Shown here: one piece after another, positions 25,861 to 39,597 of the stretch
Layout of the letters: each line of letters begins with the position of its first letter
Position numbering within the stretch: the stretch's first letter is position 1
Source: Megachile rotundata
Taxonomy: Eukaryota > Arthropoda > Insecta > Hymenoptera > Megachilidae
DNA: 64,000 nucleotides
Direction of reading: 5' to 3'
Assembly (NCBI RefSeq): GCF_050947335.1
Contig: NC_134993.1
Coordinates: forward strand, 13,702,001 to 13,766,000
The notes under the pieces: model-generated
Seen by the model: only the letters and a program-made list of their open reading frames with translations
Told to the model about the DNA's origin: nothing
Databases searched by the model: none
Translations under genes and position numbers: made by a program

Positions 25861-26874
25861 CTTTGAAACGTAGAAACGAACGATCTTCGAACCCCCGATC
25901 TGCAGAACCTGTATGCATAATAGAATTTCGAAGTTTGCGGATTGAAAAATGTCAGATTTCACGAATTTTCGCATCGATTAATCATCATTTCTGTAATGGT
26001 CGAGTTCCATTATTCATTGCCCTTCGCATCGAGATACGCCAGTTGAAATTCCTCAAGGAATAATGCATGAATTTAGTATTGATCCATTGCTCTTTATAAT
26101 CACCTGTTTTCCACAGCTAATATTAATGAAAGCCTCGCTATGATTTTCTAAACCTCCACAAAAAATAGCTCACTCCCATCTTTCATTCCAACTAATTTCT
26201 GTTAAAAATCCTTAATTAGCGTCTGTCATAAATCCGATTAAATCAATACATGTCTACATTCGGCCGTTTCAATTAACCGATATCATAAATTCATTTCAGC
26301 TAATAAATCTCACAAGTTTAACGAATAAATCGTTAAATATAATGTTCCGTCGTTATTAAATATAATAAATGTGTTCTCTAAAATAAATTTCTGCGCGATG
26401 TAAAATATGTAAGAGGCAGTGAGTGCGAAAGGAAGCGAAAGGAGCGGAAACAGGAAGCATCATCGTTAAACAAATTTTATTCTCGAGTCACAATTTTCTG
26501 TCGACGTCGAAATCGATGGAGCGCTTAAACGTAATGTACTTTGAGAGCAACAATGCGATGTAATTTCAGCGAACACTTGGAAGTTTGATTAAATTTCGAC
26601 GCAACTGCTTGACTTTGATAATTTCATCGACTGGCATACGTGTGTGCGTATTAACGTTAATGCCAAGGATAACAGCGCTAATAAACGCGAGTCAAGAAAC
26701 GACATCGAGTACTGTTCTGGTTTGTCTTTACGCTTCGGAAAGCATCGTTAATGAACGTGCATGTTGCTTAATTAAGCAACCCTTCTAATTACTGCTCTTT
26801 TTATTCGTTCACGCGAAACGTCATTTTTTGCTTTCTTATCGATCGGCGATGTTCTAAGGTTTGTGCGAGGATTC
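25861..26874. other. unique stretch, no gene seen
   Basis: AT-rich, short frames only. Confidence 0.4.
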
Positions 26875-27790
26875 GGAAATTTTGGGAAGCTGGGAATTTT
26901 TGGGATTTCGACAGTTTCGGATTTTGGGGATTTTAGGTACTCTTTTATTTTGGGGGATTTTAGGGACTTTTTTTATTTTTGGGGATTTCAGGGATTTTAT
27001 GGATTTTACGAACTTTTTTTATTTTTGGGGATTTTTGTAATTTGGGGATTCTAGGGACTTTTTGGATTTTGGGGATTTTTCAAATTTCAGGATTCTAGGG
27101 ACTTTCTTAATCTTGGGGGATTTTTGTAATTTGGGGATTCTAGGGACTTTCGGGATTTTTGGAGATTTTTCAAATTTGGAGATTCTAGGGACTTTTTAAT
27201 TTTTGGGGATTTTTGAAATTTGAGGATTTTAAGGACTTTTTACAACTTTTGAAATATGGGGAGTTTTGTTTTTTTCGAATTTGGAATTTTAGGGATTTTT
27301 TAGATTTTGGGGGATTTTTTTAGATTTCATGAATTTTTGTAATTTTTGAAATTTGGAGATTTGTGGATTTTAGAAATTTTTTAGATTTAGGGATTTTTTT
27401 GGATTTTGGGGATTTTTTAGAATCTAGGGATTTTTTTCGATTTTAAGGATTTTTGTTATTTTTGAAATTTGTGGATTTTAGAAATTTTTTCGATTTGGCG
27501 ATTTTTTTGGATTTTGGGGATTTTTTAGAATCTAGGGATTTTTTTCGATTTTAGGGATTTTTGTTATTTTGGAGATATGGGTATTTGTGGATTTCAGACA
27601 TTTTGTAGATTCTAGGGATTTCTTTCGATTTTCGGAATTCTAGGGATTTTTTAGATTTTAGGGAATTTTTCAATGTTGTGGAGTTTTGAAATTCTTAAGA
27701 TATCTCAGATTTGTAGGATTTGGGGTGTTTTTGAGACTTTGGGGATTTTAGAAGTTCAGGAGATTTGATGGATTTAAGAACTGGAAAAGT
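26875..27790 (+). repeat. minisatellite, GGGGATTCTAGGGACTTTT family
   Basis: G-rich on plus, subunits of about 17-18 bp, more degenerate than its neighbours, with runs of TTTTT. Confidence 0.88.
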
Positions 27791-28089
27791 TCAAGACTTA
27801 CAATATCACACATTGCAATTACATTTAATTACTAGTTTTATCTTTTCCTAATGTTATTATTATACCTAGTATTATACCCGGTGCTCAAATACAACCATGA
27901 AGAAGATTATTAGCTGCAACGTTTCCCCAATAAATTTCCCTTATTAAAGAAAATATAAACCGTGTTCTCGTCTAAAGTCCAGCAGATTGCTTTTTAATTG
28001 ATCCTTCCTGTATTACACATGTACTTAAATTATCTCGCCTACATATTACAAAATATTTGTATTCTCACCATGCATTTTTCTTTTCCCAG

Positions 28090-28141
28090 ACTCGAATCGT
28101 AGTCCCTGGAGCTACCGGTTAATATGGACGCACAAACAGAG
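28090..28141 (+). CDS. first coding exon of unrecognised plus-strand gene
   Basis: A strong acceptor (polypyrimidine then CCCAG, ending 28089) and a consensus donor GTGAGT at 28142 bound a 52-nt exon. It has a TAG at 28100-28102 in frame with the ATG at 28124, so the first 34 nt are 5' UTR and the coding part is only 18 nt: Met-Asp-Ala-Gln-Thr-Glu, phase 0. It joins in frame to the exon at 47954, giving a 45-residue N-terminus. I do not recognise the protein. The intron that follows would be 19.8 kb. Confidence 0.6.
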
Positions 28142-29107
28142 GTGAGTGTTTCATTAAAAATCTCATCTATCGAATCCCATACATTAGAACGGTTTCATTT
28201 GTAAATTAATTATCGATCGCATTCCTAACGGACAACGTATTAATTTCATAATAGGAAGTTAGGTCCAGTAATTTTCGAAACTGCGATATAATTTTGATAC
28301 GACTATCAGGTTCGTATCTGGGTTAGTATGCACGAAATAGTATTCATGGAATTCTAATTTGTAGCTTACTTTGTCCGAGCTAACTGGTTCGTAATTAAAC
28401 TTATAATTTAACTTGTAACGTATGACGTACATATTAGCGGAGATTCGAACGCGATAATTTATTAATAAATGTTTCCTCGAGTATCTAAAACGGAAAGCAT
28501 ACTAAATGAAGAGATCCGGCTTCGAACAATCGCTACAGAATTTTTAATAGCGGCTTACGGAGAATCGGAGCTGCTTATTGCTTTCGATAGAGCGCAGCGA
28601 TCAAAGATCGTGCACCGATAACGTAAAAATAACGATGAAAAGCTGAATGCGTCGATGAAAACTGATTACGTGAAATCGATACGGTGAAACGATAATGGAG
28701 CGACGCGATCAGAGTTTTTTCAGTCGAATTATCGAATTAAGCGGGGATTCGAATTGACGGGAAACGTCGGACGGTTAGCATGATATTCCGATTGCGAGGC
28801 GGCGTAAAGATGTCGAAGCAAACGAGTTAACGAGCAAACTTGTTCTCATTCATGAGCGTTAGCTGCGAGTTCAAGTATGTTGAATGAACATAAACACCGC
28901 GTTATATCGTTCTTGTCGTTTACATTTTTCATAAATTCGTTCTCCTGTCACTCGCGTTGCGACGTTTCCAGAATATTACGTTTGCCGAGACCTGTTACTG
29001 CGAGCACGTATTAAATCTTTCAACAAGCTACGTTTTTATTCTCTTCCTTTATTGCAGCAAATGCGGGCTCTAGTTATTTTCTCGGATGAGCGATCATATT
29101 TACACTT
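28142..29107. other. unique intronic stretch
   Basis: Start of the long intron after the donor at 28142. No repeats or exons recognised. Confidence 0.45.
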
Positions 29108-30140
29108 GAAATAGGGATATAGTGGAGTAACGAGGTTATTATGGGGACAAAAATATAGGAATAGTAGGAGTTGGTGATACTAGGAATCTAGGGATATTTT
29201 TTATTCGGAGAAACAGGCTGTCTAGGGACATTCGAAATGTCGTTATATTCGAGATGAGTGGAGTTGGGGATTTAGGGACATTAGACATTTTTGCTAATTT
29301 CAGTTCGAGGGATTTCGGGGATCTAGGGATTTTTTCAGATCTAGTGACTTTTGAGGTTATATCGTGGATATAGGGGTACTACCATCTAAGTACATTAGGT
29401 ATCTAGGGATAATATCGATCTAGGGATTTTTTCGGATCTAGTGACTTTTTTCTAGGGATATTTCTTATTTAAGAATATTTGGGTTCCAGGGATACCCACG
29501 ACTTACGTAGATTAGGTATTTAGAGATAATATCGATCTAGGGATTTTTTCGGATCTAGTGACTTTTTTCTAGGGATATTTCTTATTTAAGAATACTTGGG
29601 TTCCAGGGATACCTATGACTTACGTAGATTAGGTATCTAGGGATAATATCGATCTAGGGATTCTTTCGGATCTAGTGACTTTTTGATCTAGCGATATTTC
29701 TTATTTAAAAATACTTGGGTTCCAGGGACACTACGACTTACGTAGATTAGGTATCTAGGGATAATATCGATCTAGGGATTTTTTCGGATCTAGTGACTTT
29801 TTCTAGGGATATTTCTTATTTAAGAATACTTGGGATCTTAGAGATCTAAGGATACTACGATCTAAGTATATTAGGTATCTAGAGATAATACCTCGATCTA
29901 GTGATTTTTTTCAAATCTAGTGACTTTTTGTTCTAGTGATATTTTTCATTTAATAGTTGGGATCCAGTGGTATTAGAGATCTAGGGATATTTCCGATTTT
30001 GAGATATTAGTGATCTAGGGATATTAGTGTCGTGGGGTACCTTCGAAATCCCTAGATCTCCAAATACCTATGCTCCGAAATCTCCATGTCTCAAGTTCCC
30101 ATATCCCGAATTCCCAGATCCCTAGATCTGTATAAACGGA
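29108..30140 (+). repeat. minisatellite with ~117-bp higher-order unit; strand-switched tail
   Basis: The landmark TTAGGTATCTAGGGATAAT (start of AGGT) lies at 29397, 29514, 29631, 29749 and 29873, so the spacing is 117-118 then 124 bp. After 30030 the array continues as C-rich units (CCCTAGATCTCCAAAT), a change of strand within one array. Confidence 0.9.
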
Positions 30141-31857
30141 ATTCTTGGCGTTCGAATGACTGAATTCCCCAAATTCCTAATTTAGAAGTTGCCAACAACA
30201 GAAATGATTGTCAGATAATTGCCAGGAAAACACGTCCGAAGAACTTTCATAGAATTTTCTGCGATATTCGTTACAGAATCTTTCTTTAGACGCCCTTGTA
30301 ACGCTCGTAACAATCCACGAGAGATTATTAAAAGAACGTTCCAAAGTTTTATTGCGTTTCGTTCATTCTTGCAAGTTGCTCGTTAACCCGACGCGAGGAA
30401 CATCGAGAATATTACGATAACTTCGGAAAATATTCGCAACAACTACCGCTAATCAAGTCATAACAGAGAATACGATGCTCGGAAAAGATAAGATTCAACC
30501 TAATTTGTGTTATTCTTTAACTTACAATTCGGTTCGATTTCAATTTTCTTCGGTATTTTTCGATTTGTGATCAATCATCAATGACAGTTATTTAAATGTA
30601 CGCTAGTTAAGAATTCCAAATGACACGTGATTATTAATGAGCTTATTTGTGTCGAGAAAAAATAAAGATGGCCTCCGTAAAATAACTTATTTATGCTGTT
30701 ACCTATTAACTTATTTGTAGCGTTGTCTACAATGCGATCAACAGTGTTATCTTTCATCTAAATTGTTACATTTGCTGTTCCGATAAAATATGCATGTAAA
30801 CTGCACGCGAGGAAGGGCAATGGATTTAAATTCCACCTTTACATTTATTCTATTCGTTTTAATAGAGAAACATTCTACCGGATATATTTATCCTTTTCAG
30901 ATACCGTTGCCATATGAATAATTTATAAAGCAATTCAAGACGGTCATAAATTCCCTGTCGTTGTTATGTAAAATTGTCAGTTGCTGTTTCAACAGACCAG
31001 ATAGCTTTCGCATCTTCGATGCTTAGTAACGTCACTGTTATTGATGAGTATCGCAAACGAATTTACGCATGAACGTTTCGTAAAACTACAAAAAATTTCA
31101 AATATCGAAAAGATCAAAAGTCAAGAAATTTACTATCCGAAGTGCATTAGTTTGCCAACGTTCTGTCACCGTTGATTTCCCTGACAAGAACGCGCTGGTA
31201 ATTAGGCATTGAACTGCGCGACATATTAACTGTATTAATCAGACAAGTGTCGTATAATTATCCCGGTTATCGATCGACGCGACACCGCGTTCGTACGAAT
31301 GAGTGAATTAAAAATGCACAAGTTCGGTTTGTAAACGATATTACAGAAGCGTCGATTGTTTAACGCGAAATGTCAGAAGGAACGCGTGTCACGAATGTTG
31401 TTAATTTCCTCGACGCTGAAATTCGCGTTTTCCCTGCGCCATGCTGCAATTACGGACATGTATTACTTGTTATCAGAAACTCTCCGTTAATGAGGTATCT
31501 CCACCGTATGGTTTCTGACAATATTCGGCGAACAAAGCTGACGATACTTCGTCGATGTCCTGATTAATGGTACACGCTCGGGATATAGCAATCTCGTTGA
31601 TGATCCACGTTCATTAAAACAACTTACTTGACCACATCGGTGTTTGCTTAAATGCTACTCTTATACTTAACTTTCAAGCGTAAAAGAAGTTATATGTAAA
31701 GAAGTTTGCACAGAACGTGAAGTAAGTAAAAAGGTAATGATACTAAAGTAGCTAATTATAGATCGAGGATCAAATGGTAATATAATGAAATAAGTTAGAC
31801 AAGTACTATAATAAAATGCAAATATATTTCTTCTTTTCTATTACGTAAAATGTAAAG
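30141..31857. other. unique stretch, no gene seen
   Basis: AT-rich intronic-looking sequence; a 65-codon frame near 31370 is not recognisable. Confidence 0.4.
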
Positions 31858-32535
31858 AATTCGGAATTTAGGGAATATGGAATATAAGGAATTTGGGATC
31901 TAGAGAATTTGGAGTCTGGGGAATTTGAAATCTACGAATTTGAAATTTGGAATCTGGTGAATTTGGAAATTGGGAAATTTGTGATTTGGGGGATTTGGAA
32001 TTTGTAATCTGGGGAATTTGTGATTTGGGGGATTTGGAATTTGGGGAATTTGTAATCTAGGGAATTTGGAATTTGGGGAATTTGTAATCTGGGGAATTTG
32101 TGACTTGGGGGATTTGGAATTTGGGGAATCTGTAATCTAGGGAATTCGGAATCTGGGGAATTTGAAATTTGGGGAATTTGGAATCTAGGGAATTTAAAAT
32201 CTGGGGAATTCGGAATCTAGAGGACTCGGAATTTGGGGAAATTGAAATTTGGGGAATTTGGAATCTAGGGAATTTAGAATCTGGGGAATCTGGGGAATTT
32301 GTAATCTAGGGAATTTGTAATCTGGGGAATTTGGAATCTAGGGAATTTGAGATCTAGAGAATTCGGAATCTGGGGAATTTGGAATCTGGGAAATTTAGAA
32401 TTTAGAAAATTTTAAATCTAGGGAATTCGGATTCTAGGAATTTCGGTATCTAGGGAATTTGGGATATAGGGATTTGAAAACTCGTCTAAAAAATAGTAAA
32501 TAACAAAATTTCGAAATCTAGGGAAATTAAGGAAT
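31858..32535 (+). repeat. minisatellite GGGGAATTTGGAATCT, 16-bp unit
   Basis: Alternating GGGGAATTTGGAATTT, GGGGAATTTGTAATCT and AGGGAATTTGGAATCT units, G-rich on plus. Confidence 0.92.
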
Positions 32536-33239
32536 CGGAAATATTTTAGTCGCGTGTCAACGCGTTTCGAAGTCGCTCGAAACATTCGAAACGACCAGAA
32601 ATTCTCGAGGAAGTCGAAAATAGCGGGAGCCGGTTACGCAACAGGAACCGCCGATAAATCGAGATCTCGATCGAGACACGCACGGCAAACGATCAGTCAC
32701 TCGCGTCTGACCGAGAAATTCTCTCTCCACTCGAACAAACAAGAACGTAATCCGTTCAGGATCGAACGGGGCTAAAAAAAAGAAGGAGGAAGGACGCTTT
32801 CGACGAACGGTATTCCCTCGAAATCGATTTATCTGCGAGTGTGTCGGATGCACAGAAACGCGATTACCGAACAAACTGGCTGATCCGGAGGCAGCAAACT
32901 CGCCGGCGCAAGAAATCGTTTCACGGATGACAATTTGGGGAGATCGAATACGGTTCGGGACCTTGGAATCGATACGGGAAGGAGCGGAATGGGTTATCGG
33001 TCGAAAAATAAAAACTCTTAATTGAATGTTTTGTAGTTGGAGAAACAACGGCGGATATAATAACGGAGGGATATTAGATACATCGAAAACGATACTTTTT
33101 CTTTTCTAATAGCTTGGATGTCGATTAAGGAACCGGTGACAATTTCATGCAAAATTATAGTCTTCGCTAGATTCGAAAAATGCGAACAAATTTCCAGATC
33201 TTTCGATGAACTCAAGTTCCGTAAAAACACTTAACCTTG
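32536..33239. other. CpG-rich unique island
   Basis: Less AT-rich than its surroundings. It carries a 163-codon minus-strand frame (32557-33048) with Ser/Arg-rich, non-recognisable content; no splice or start evidence, so not called. Confidence 0.4.
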
Positions 33240-33965
33240 GTTTAAGGGACTAGGGATTTCGGAATTTGGCGAATTCGGGATCTAGGGATTTCAGGATCTT
33301 CGAAATTGGAATCTAGGGAATTTGGAATTTGGGGAATTTTGGAATTTGGGGAATTTTGGAATTTAGGGAATTTGGAATTTGGAATTTGGGGAATTCGGAA
33401 TTTGGGGAATTTGGAATTTGGGGAATTTGGAATTTGGGGAATTTGGAATTTGGGGAATTTGAAATTTGGGGAATTTGGAATATGGAGAATATGGAATCTG
33501 GGGAATTTGGGATTCGGGAAATTTGGGATTCGGGGAATTTGGAATTCGGGAAATTTGGGATTCGGGGAATTTGGAATTCGGGGAATTTGGAATTTGGGGA
33601 ATTTGGAATTTGGGGAATTTTAAATTTGGGGAATTTGGAATATGGGGAATATGGAATTTGGGGAATTTGGAATTTGGGGAATTTGGAATTTGGGAAATTT
33701 GGAATTTGGGGAATTTGGAATATGGGGAATATGGAATTTGGGAAATTTGGAATTTGGGGAATTTGGAATCTGGGAAATTTGGAATTTGGGGAATTTGGAA
33801 TCTAGGGAATTTGGAATCTGGGGAATTTGGAATTTGGGGAATTTGGAATCTGGGGAATTTGGAATCTAGGGAATTTGGAATCTAGAAAGTTCGGGATCTA
33901 GGGAATTTGAGATTTGGGGAATTTGGAATCTAGAGAATTTGAGACCTAGGAAATTCGGAATTTAA
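33240..33965 (+). repeat. minisatellite GGGGAATTTGGAATTT, highly regular 16-bp unit
   Basis: Nearly perfect 16-bp units. All three plus-strand frames are open for 75-158 codons and translate to the same Gly-Ile-Trp/Asn-Leu-Gly-Asn/Glu-Phe-Gly pattern, which shows openness is a property of the unit and not of coding. Confidence 0.95.
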
Positions 33966-34704
33966 GAAACAGCAAGACCAAGCGAAATCAGCATCGCAAT
34001 ACCGATAACCAGCTTAAAAACGAAGCGAAGCTAACTATACTTAGCATTTTGCCAATCGCGAATATCGATTTTGCGGGAAGAAGCTCGCAGCGCAGATAGT
34101 ACGCAAACAGCGAAAGTAGACCGTAAAACGGTTAATCTACGATCGCGATACAGCCACGATGCGGAGTCTGATAAAATACAGGCCCATTTCTGTATCTAAT
34201 AAAATGTAATGCAGGAAAAAGGGAGCTAAACATGGAACTCGTGAACAGAAAAGAGCAGGGCTGACGGGCAAAGAGGATGCACAGATAACGAGTAGGCGAT
34301 AAAAGAAAGGGGAGTTCGGTGCGGGATCAAAAGGAACGTCTTTGAATCGCGTCCAAGTTTCTCGTAGGAACAAAGTCGAGGAGGATCGTTTATTAGGGCA
34401 AAGTTCAAGGATTCACTGCTGTCAGATTGTCGTCGAGGTGTACCTGAATGAGGAAACGACGGGAATTCGTGGAAAGTGGACGGTTTACGACGGCGACACG
34501 TACCTGCAGGTCTCGCGCACCCTTTCTTCCAACGTACTCGCTCTTTTACGATCTTCGCGCAAATGCTGCAAACAGAAGGATGCATTCTCGCTAGTTTTAT
34601 TGTGCACACTTTGTTTATGGGGACATTTTATTACGCGAATGACGATTTATTAAGGTGCACGTGGTACTACCAGGGGAACGTTCATTTTTCACGAGGTGGA
34701 ACTC
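33966..34704. other. unique stretch, no confident gene
   Basis: Frames of 78-127 codons on both strands overlap at 34137-34650; no domain recognised. Confidence 0.4.
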
Positions 34705-35345
34705 AGACTTGGGGATTTTTGAATTTGGGGAATTTTTACGATTTTTTAAATTTAGGGAATATTTGGGATTTGAGGATTTTTTAGGTTTAGGAAATTTTTA
34801 GGATTTGGGGATGTTTTAGGTCTAGGAAATTTTTGGGATTTGGGGATTTTTTAGATCTGGGGAATTTTTTGGTTTTGGAGATTTTTCGGATCTAGGGATT
34901 TTTTGGAGATAGAGAATTTTATAGATCTAGGTATTTTTGCAGGATTTGGGGATTTTTTAGATCTGGGGAATTTTTGGGTTGTGGGGATTTTTCGGATCTA
35001 GGGATTTTTTGGGTTGTGGGGATTTTTCGGATCCAGGGATTTTTTAGAGATAGAGAATTTTGTAGGTCTAGGTATTTTGGGGGATTTGGGGATTTTTTAG
35101 ATCTAGGAAGTTTTGGGGGATTTTTCGGATTTAGGGATTTTTTCAAGATAGAGAATTCTTTAGATCTAGGTATTTTTTAGGATTTGGGGATTTTTTAGAT
35201 CTAGGTATTTTTTGGGTAAGTTGGAGATTTTTTTAGGTCTAGGGACTTTTTGTATTTGAGATATTTGGTTATCTATGAATTTAGTGATTTTTCTTAACTA
35301 GGGAATTTTATATTTGAAAATATTTTGTTTAAGAATTTCACACAT
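34705..35345 (+). repeat. minisatellite GGGGATTTTTTAGATCTGG family
   Basis: G-rich on plus, subunits of about 17-18 bp with AGATAGAGAATTTT variants marking a longer block that repeats about three times. Confidence 0.9.
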
Positions 35346-37359
35346 GGACGTTTTATATTCGGTGATACTTTGTATAATAATTTTTAATGTCGTAATTATA
35401 AGGTTGATAGAAGTCGGAAATTGATGAAATTAAATTTAATGGAATCAAGAAATTTGAAGATTGGAGAGGCAGTAAAATATTACGCTTTAAATTATCATTA
35501 TCAGAAGTACCATTACCGTATTCGAATCGGTCGAAATTCCCACGTGCAACCAATTAATTTCTCATTTATCCCGTGTAATTACGTATCGTCAAATTAATTC
35601 CCTTCTCTCGTCTCTTTGTGCCCGCGCAGGAAAAGAGGAAACAAAGGTTTCGCAAAAAGAAGCTGAAAACAGGAGAGCGACGTTTCGATGAATATTTTAT
35701 CGCGTTAATCCCCTTCGATTCTTTGAAGGCAAAAGGAAGCATCGCCGCGCGTCGAATTCGAGTTTATTCAAACGCGAAGGAAGCCGCGAGCGTCGATTAA
35801 TCATCGTCCGTTCGACGTACTTGCTTTGCTCCGATTCAAATTCTAATTCTCTCGGTGATTTCGAGTCGTTAATTAACGTCCTGGCGTTGACACAGTGACC
35901 GCTTCACTCCACGCTTCGTCTACGGAGTATCTATAAATACATTTGACAAATTGCCACCGCTTTCCATGTTGCGATCCTTCGAGAACCTCAATTATTCTTC
36001 GATTGACGGTTCGCGACGTGACAGCCGATCGCAGGCCGCCATATTGGATGCGACCGATAGGGCGCGGAAATTCAAATCTGTTTAAATGCATTTCTCTTCT
36101 TTAATTATTTTAACCAGTTGTTTAGCAATTATTATATAACTGATGTATCATAGAGTCATTAAATAGTGAGTATTAATTATTTATTTAATAATTATTCAGT
36201 TCTTAACCTTGAAAGAGTGAGTTTCAAAGATATGAAGTTTTAATGATACAAAAGAGGTGTTATGAACCTAGTTCGAAAATAAAATACTAAATCTCGTAAA
36301 GTTGAAATATTTATAGAATAAAAAAATGTTTGCATCTGAAGATCTCGCGAAGTACGAAGCAGTTTGAAATTCATTGGAAATAAGTCCTCGAAGATCGTGC
36401 AGTGCGGTAAAAGTTTATCGATCATTTAGATAGCAAGAGAGTTTTCCATTCTCGAGCAGAAGTGTTGTTAAAGAAAATTAGGCTGCGGCGAATGCTAGAG
36501 CGATTGTGCGGTAACAATGAGTTCCGAGCGGGGATAAGTGTTCCCGAGGGATGAAAGTGCACCGGATTTCGCCGCGGAATGGAGAATAAAGCTCGGGCTT
36601 TAGTCTCTAAAGCTACAATTTTAGAGATATGAACTCACTGTTTGTTCCTTTCTAATATCCCTTCAAATTACACTCTTTACGACAAACAACTTCGACCGCA
36701 AAACTTTTAGACCATTTCACCTTTTCGATTTAATATTTAAATAAATTTAGTCAGTTACCGAAGATAATATATGGTTTTAATTAAAATGATAATTCATTGC
36801 AAAAAATTCGAGTCATGCTGTACAAACAGATACTAATTTCGTGCGCTGTTATTCGCAAAAGAATCGTCAGGTAATACAGTGATATTTCACTTAGCCGTAC
36901 AAACGATTCCCATTCTTTTGAGAAACGTCCTTTTTGCAAGCTCGATAAAACGATATTCGTAGCCGCGGAATAAACGAGACGGCAAAGTGAAGGAAGCAAG
37001 CTTGCAAAAAATTCAATTTCATGGAAAAATAATAACGAGCACGGGTCTCGAGAGCCGGTTTCACGCTTCGAAATGCTTCCCTTCACAACCGCTGATGGAT
37101 TTGCGAAAAAAAATAACTGCACGCTTCAACACTACATGAAACTTCTACTCATGGTTTTTTTTTTTAAAACTTTAATTGATGGGAAAACAACTGGAGGGAT
37201 TCGATTACTGCTTTTTTTTAATACCTTCAATTACAGTATTGTGCAGTCTAGTTTGATGTATGATAATTAACTTTGAATATTTTTCAGTTTATAATTTTTT
37301 TATTTCGCAGTTTTGAATTTGCAGATTTCAAGTTTTGGGATTTTCGAAAGTATAAATTT
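35346..37359. other. unique stretch; possible but unsupported exon near 35630
   Basis: A good polypyrimidine tract and CAG end at 35628, followed by a Lys/Arg-rich 60-codon frame to 35800. No matching donor and no recognisable protein, so it is left uncalled. A TATAAATA lies at 35932-35939 and a GCCGCCATATTGG near 36037. Confidence 0.35.
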
Positions 37360-38525
37360 TCGAATTCCCAAATTCCCTAGATTCCAAATTCCACCAAATC
37401 CCAAATTCCCTAAGCCTCGAATTTCCCAAATCCCAAATTCCCTAGAATCCACATTTTCCAAATTCCAAATTCCCTAGATTCCAAATTCCCCAATTTCCAT
37501 CTCTTCCAAATCCCAAATTTCCCAAATCCCAAATTCCCTAGAATCCATATTCTCCAAATTCCAAATTCCCAGGATTCCAAATTCCCTAGATTCCAAATTC
37601 CCCAATTCCCACATTCTCCAAATCCCAAATTCCCCAGATTCCAAATTCCCTAGATTCCAAATTCCCCAATTTCCATCTCTTCCAAATCCCAAATTTCCCA
37701 AATCCCAAATTCCCTAGAATCCATATTCTCCAAATTCCAAATTCCCAGGATTCCAAATTCCCTAGATTCCAAATTCCCCAATTCCCACATTCTCCAAATC
37801 CCAAATTCCCCAGATTCCAAATTCCCTAGATTCCGAATTCTCCAAATCCCAAATTCTCTAGATCCCAAATTCCCCAAATCCCAAATTCCCTAGATTCCAA
37901 ATTCTCCAAATCCCAATTTCCCTAGATTGCGAATTCTCCAAATCCCAAATTCCCTAGATTCCCAATTCCCCAAATCCCAAATTCCCTAGATTCCGAATTC
38001 TCCAAATTCCAAATTCCCTAGATTGCGAATTCTCCAAATTCCAAATTCCCTAGATTCCGAATTCTCCAAATTCCAAATTCCCTAGATTCCAAATTCTCCA
38101 AATTCCAAATTCCCTAGATTACAAATTCCCCAAATTCCAAATTCCCTAGATTCCAAATTCTCCAAATTCCCCAAATCCCCTAGATTCCAAATTCTCCAAA
38201 TCCCAATTTCCCTAGATTGCGAATTCTCCAAATCCCAAATTCCCTACATTCCGAATTCCCCAAATCCCAAATTCCCTAGATTCCAAATTCTCCAAATTCC
38301 CCAAATCCCCTAGATTCCGAATTCTCCAAATCCCAAATTCCCTGGATTCCGAATTCCCCAAATCCCAAATTCCCTAGATCCAGAATTCCCCAAATCCCAA
38401 ATTCCCTGGATCCCCAATTCCCTAGATTCCAAATTCCCCAAATCCCCTATATCCCAAATCCATAATTCCCCAATTCCCCAAATCCCCAATCCCCCAAATG
38501 CCAAATTCCCCAATTCCCAAATTGG
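37360..38525 (-). repeat. minisatellite CCAAATTCCCTAGATT, 16-bp unit with 176-bp block duplication
   Basis: C-rich on plus. Minus-strand translations repeat identically with an offset of 176 bp (11 units), for example frames ending at 37628 and 37804, so a block of about 220 bp is tandemly duplicated. The right part is simple 16-bp repeats. Confidence 0.93.
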
Positions 38526-39597
38526 AAAATAGGAATGAAGAATGGTGGCACGAGTAAATTTGAAAGTGAAGAAAGTGTCTAATCGAAATTGGAAGCAACA
38601 GATGTCACATATAACCTGTTGCAATTTTCCGGCTTATTTGAGGAGGGTGCAGTTTGACCTAGACGAAATCGATTGGTTGCAGCGTGGAAAACGACAGCGA
38701 CACTCTACACCCATGTGTTTCATGTGTTTCACCTGTGTCGCTTCCTTCAAAGACAAATTGTAGCTGCGTGAAACAGATTGCAACGAACGTACGTATGCAA
38801 GACAATATTGTTTCCAGTAGGTATTGCGATACATTTTCCTCTAGAATTACACGCTCCGTCCAATTGTCTTAATGAACGAAGGAACAGAGATGAATGATTC
38901 GATTATGACGTTGCGGTGAACGGGGGCGGTCAATATCGTACTTTCTTCTATATTTCTTGATTTCGAGAACTCTACATTTTCGACTTATTATAATTTTCAA
39001 TTTATCCTTTCGACTAATCATCAGAACTAATAGGAAATTTTTATTCTTCTCCGCTGCACTAATTATCCGAGGAAAGTATTCGCGTCACGGACGTAGCCTC
39101 TGAGCCAGTCGTCGCGTTAATCGTGAAATATTTAAGCTTCTAAATTAGCAAGATGAATGTTAAAAACGAAGCCGCACGGTTACTCTAATTTCGCGGGGAG
39201 TTCTTTTTGTTTCCCGGTTTCATGGAAGCCTTGACTTTCCATTTTAATTAAAAGAAGCGTCTGTGCAATGTTTAAACTACAAAGCTCTTACCCTAAGGCC
39301 ACAAAGTCGCTCACGTATCTTGGTAAATATGCGTGCTGCTGGAATAGAAGGTGCACGGCGAATTACACTTGGGTATATTGTCGCACGGCTTTTTTCGAGC
39401 ATTCCAGGGAATTTTGTTGAAATATTATTAACGTCCGTATTCTCTTTCGTTGAATCAACTTTTCTACGTGTAATGATAATACATGGTTAACGCTATAATT
39501 AATTAACTAACTCTGTCATTACTATAATTCAATTATAACCTTCGCGATCAAATAAACTAATTAGAATAATTAAGTTTAACTTATCGCAACTTTGCGA
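38526..39597. other. unique stretch, no gene seen
   Basis: Short frames on both strands at 38540-38870 have no recognisable content. Confidence 0.4.

Noticed and set aside
32557..33048. 163-codon minus-strand frame
   Set aside because: Ser/Arg-rich low-information translation with no recognised domain and no splice or start support; overlaps a frame on the other strand.
33306..33885. Four overlapping plus-strand frames up to 158 codons
   Set aside because: All three frames are open with the same periodic peptide, the signature of a stop-free repeat unit and not of a gene.
35618..35800. Lys/Arg-rich 60-codon frame after a good acceptor-like site
   Set aside because: No credible donor, not in phase with the neighbouring exons, and composition alone is not evidence.
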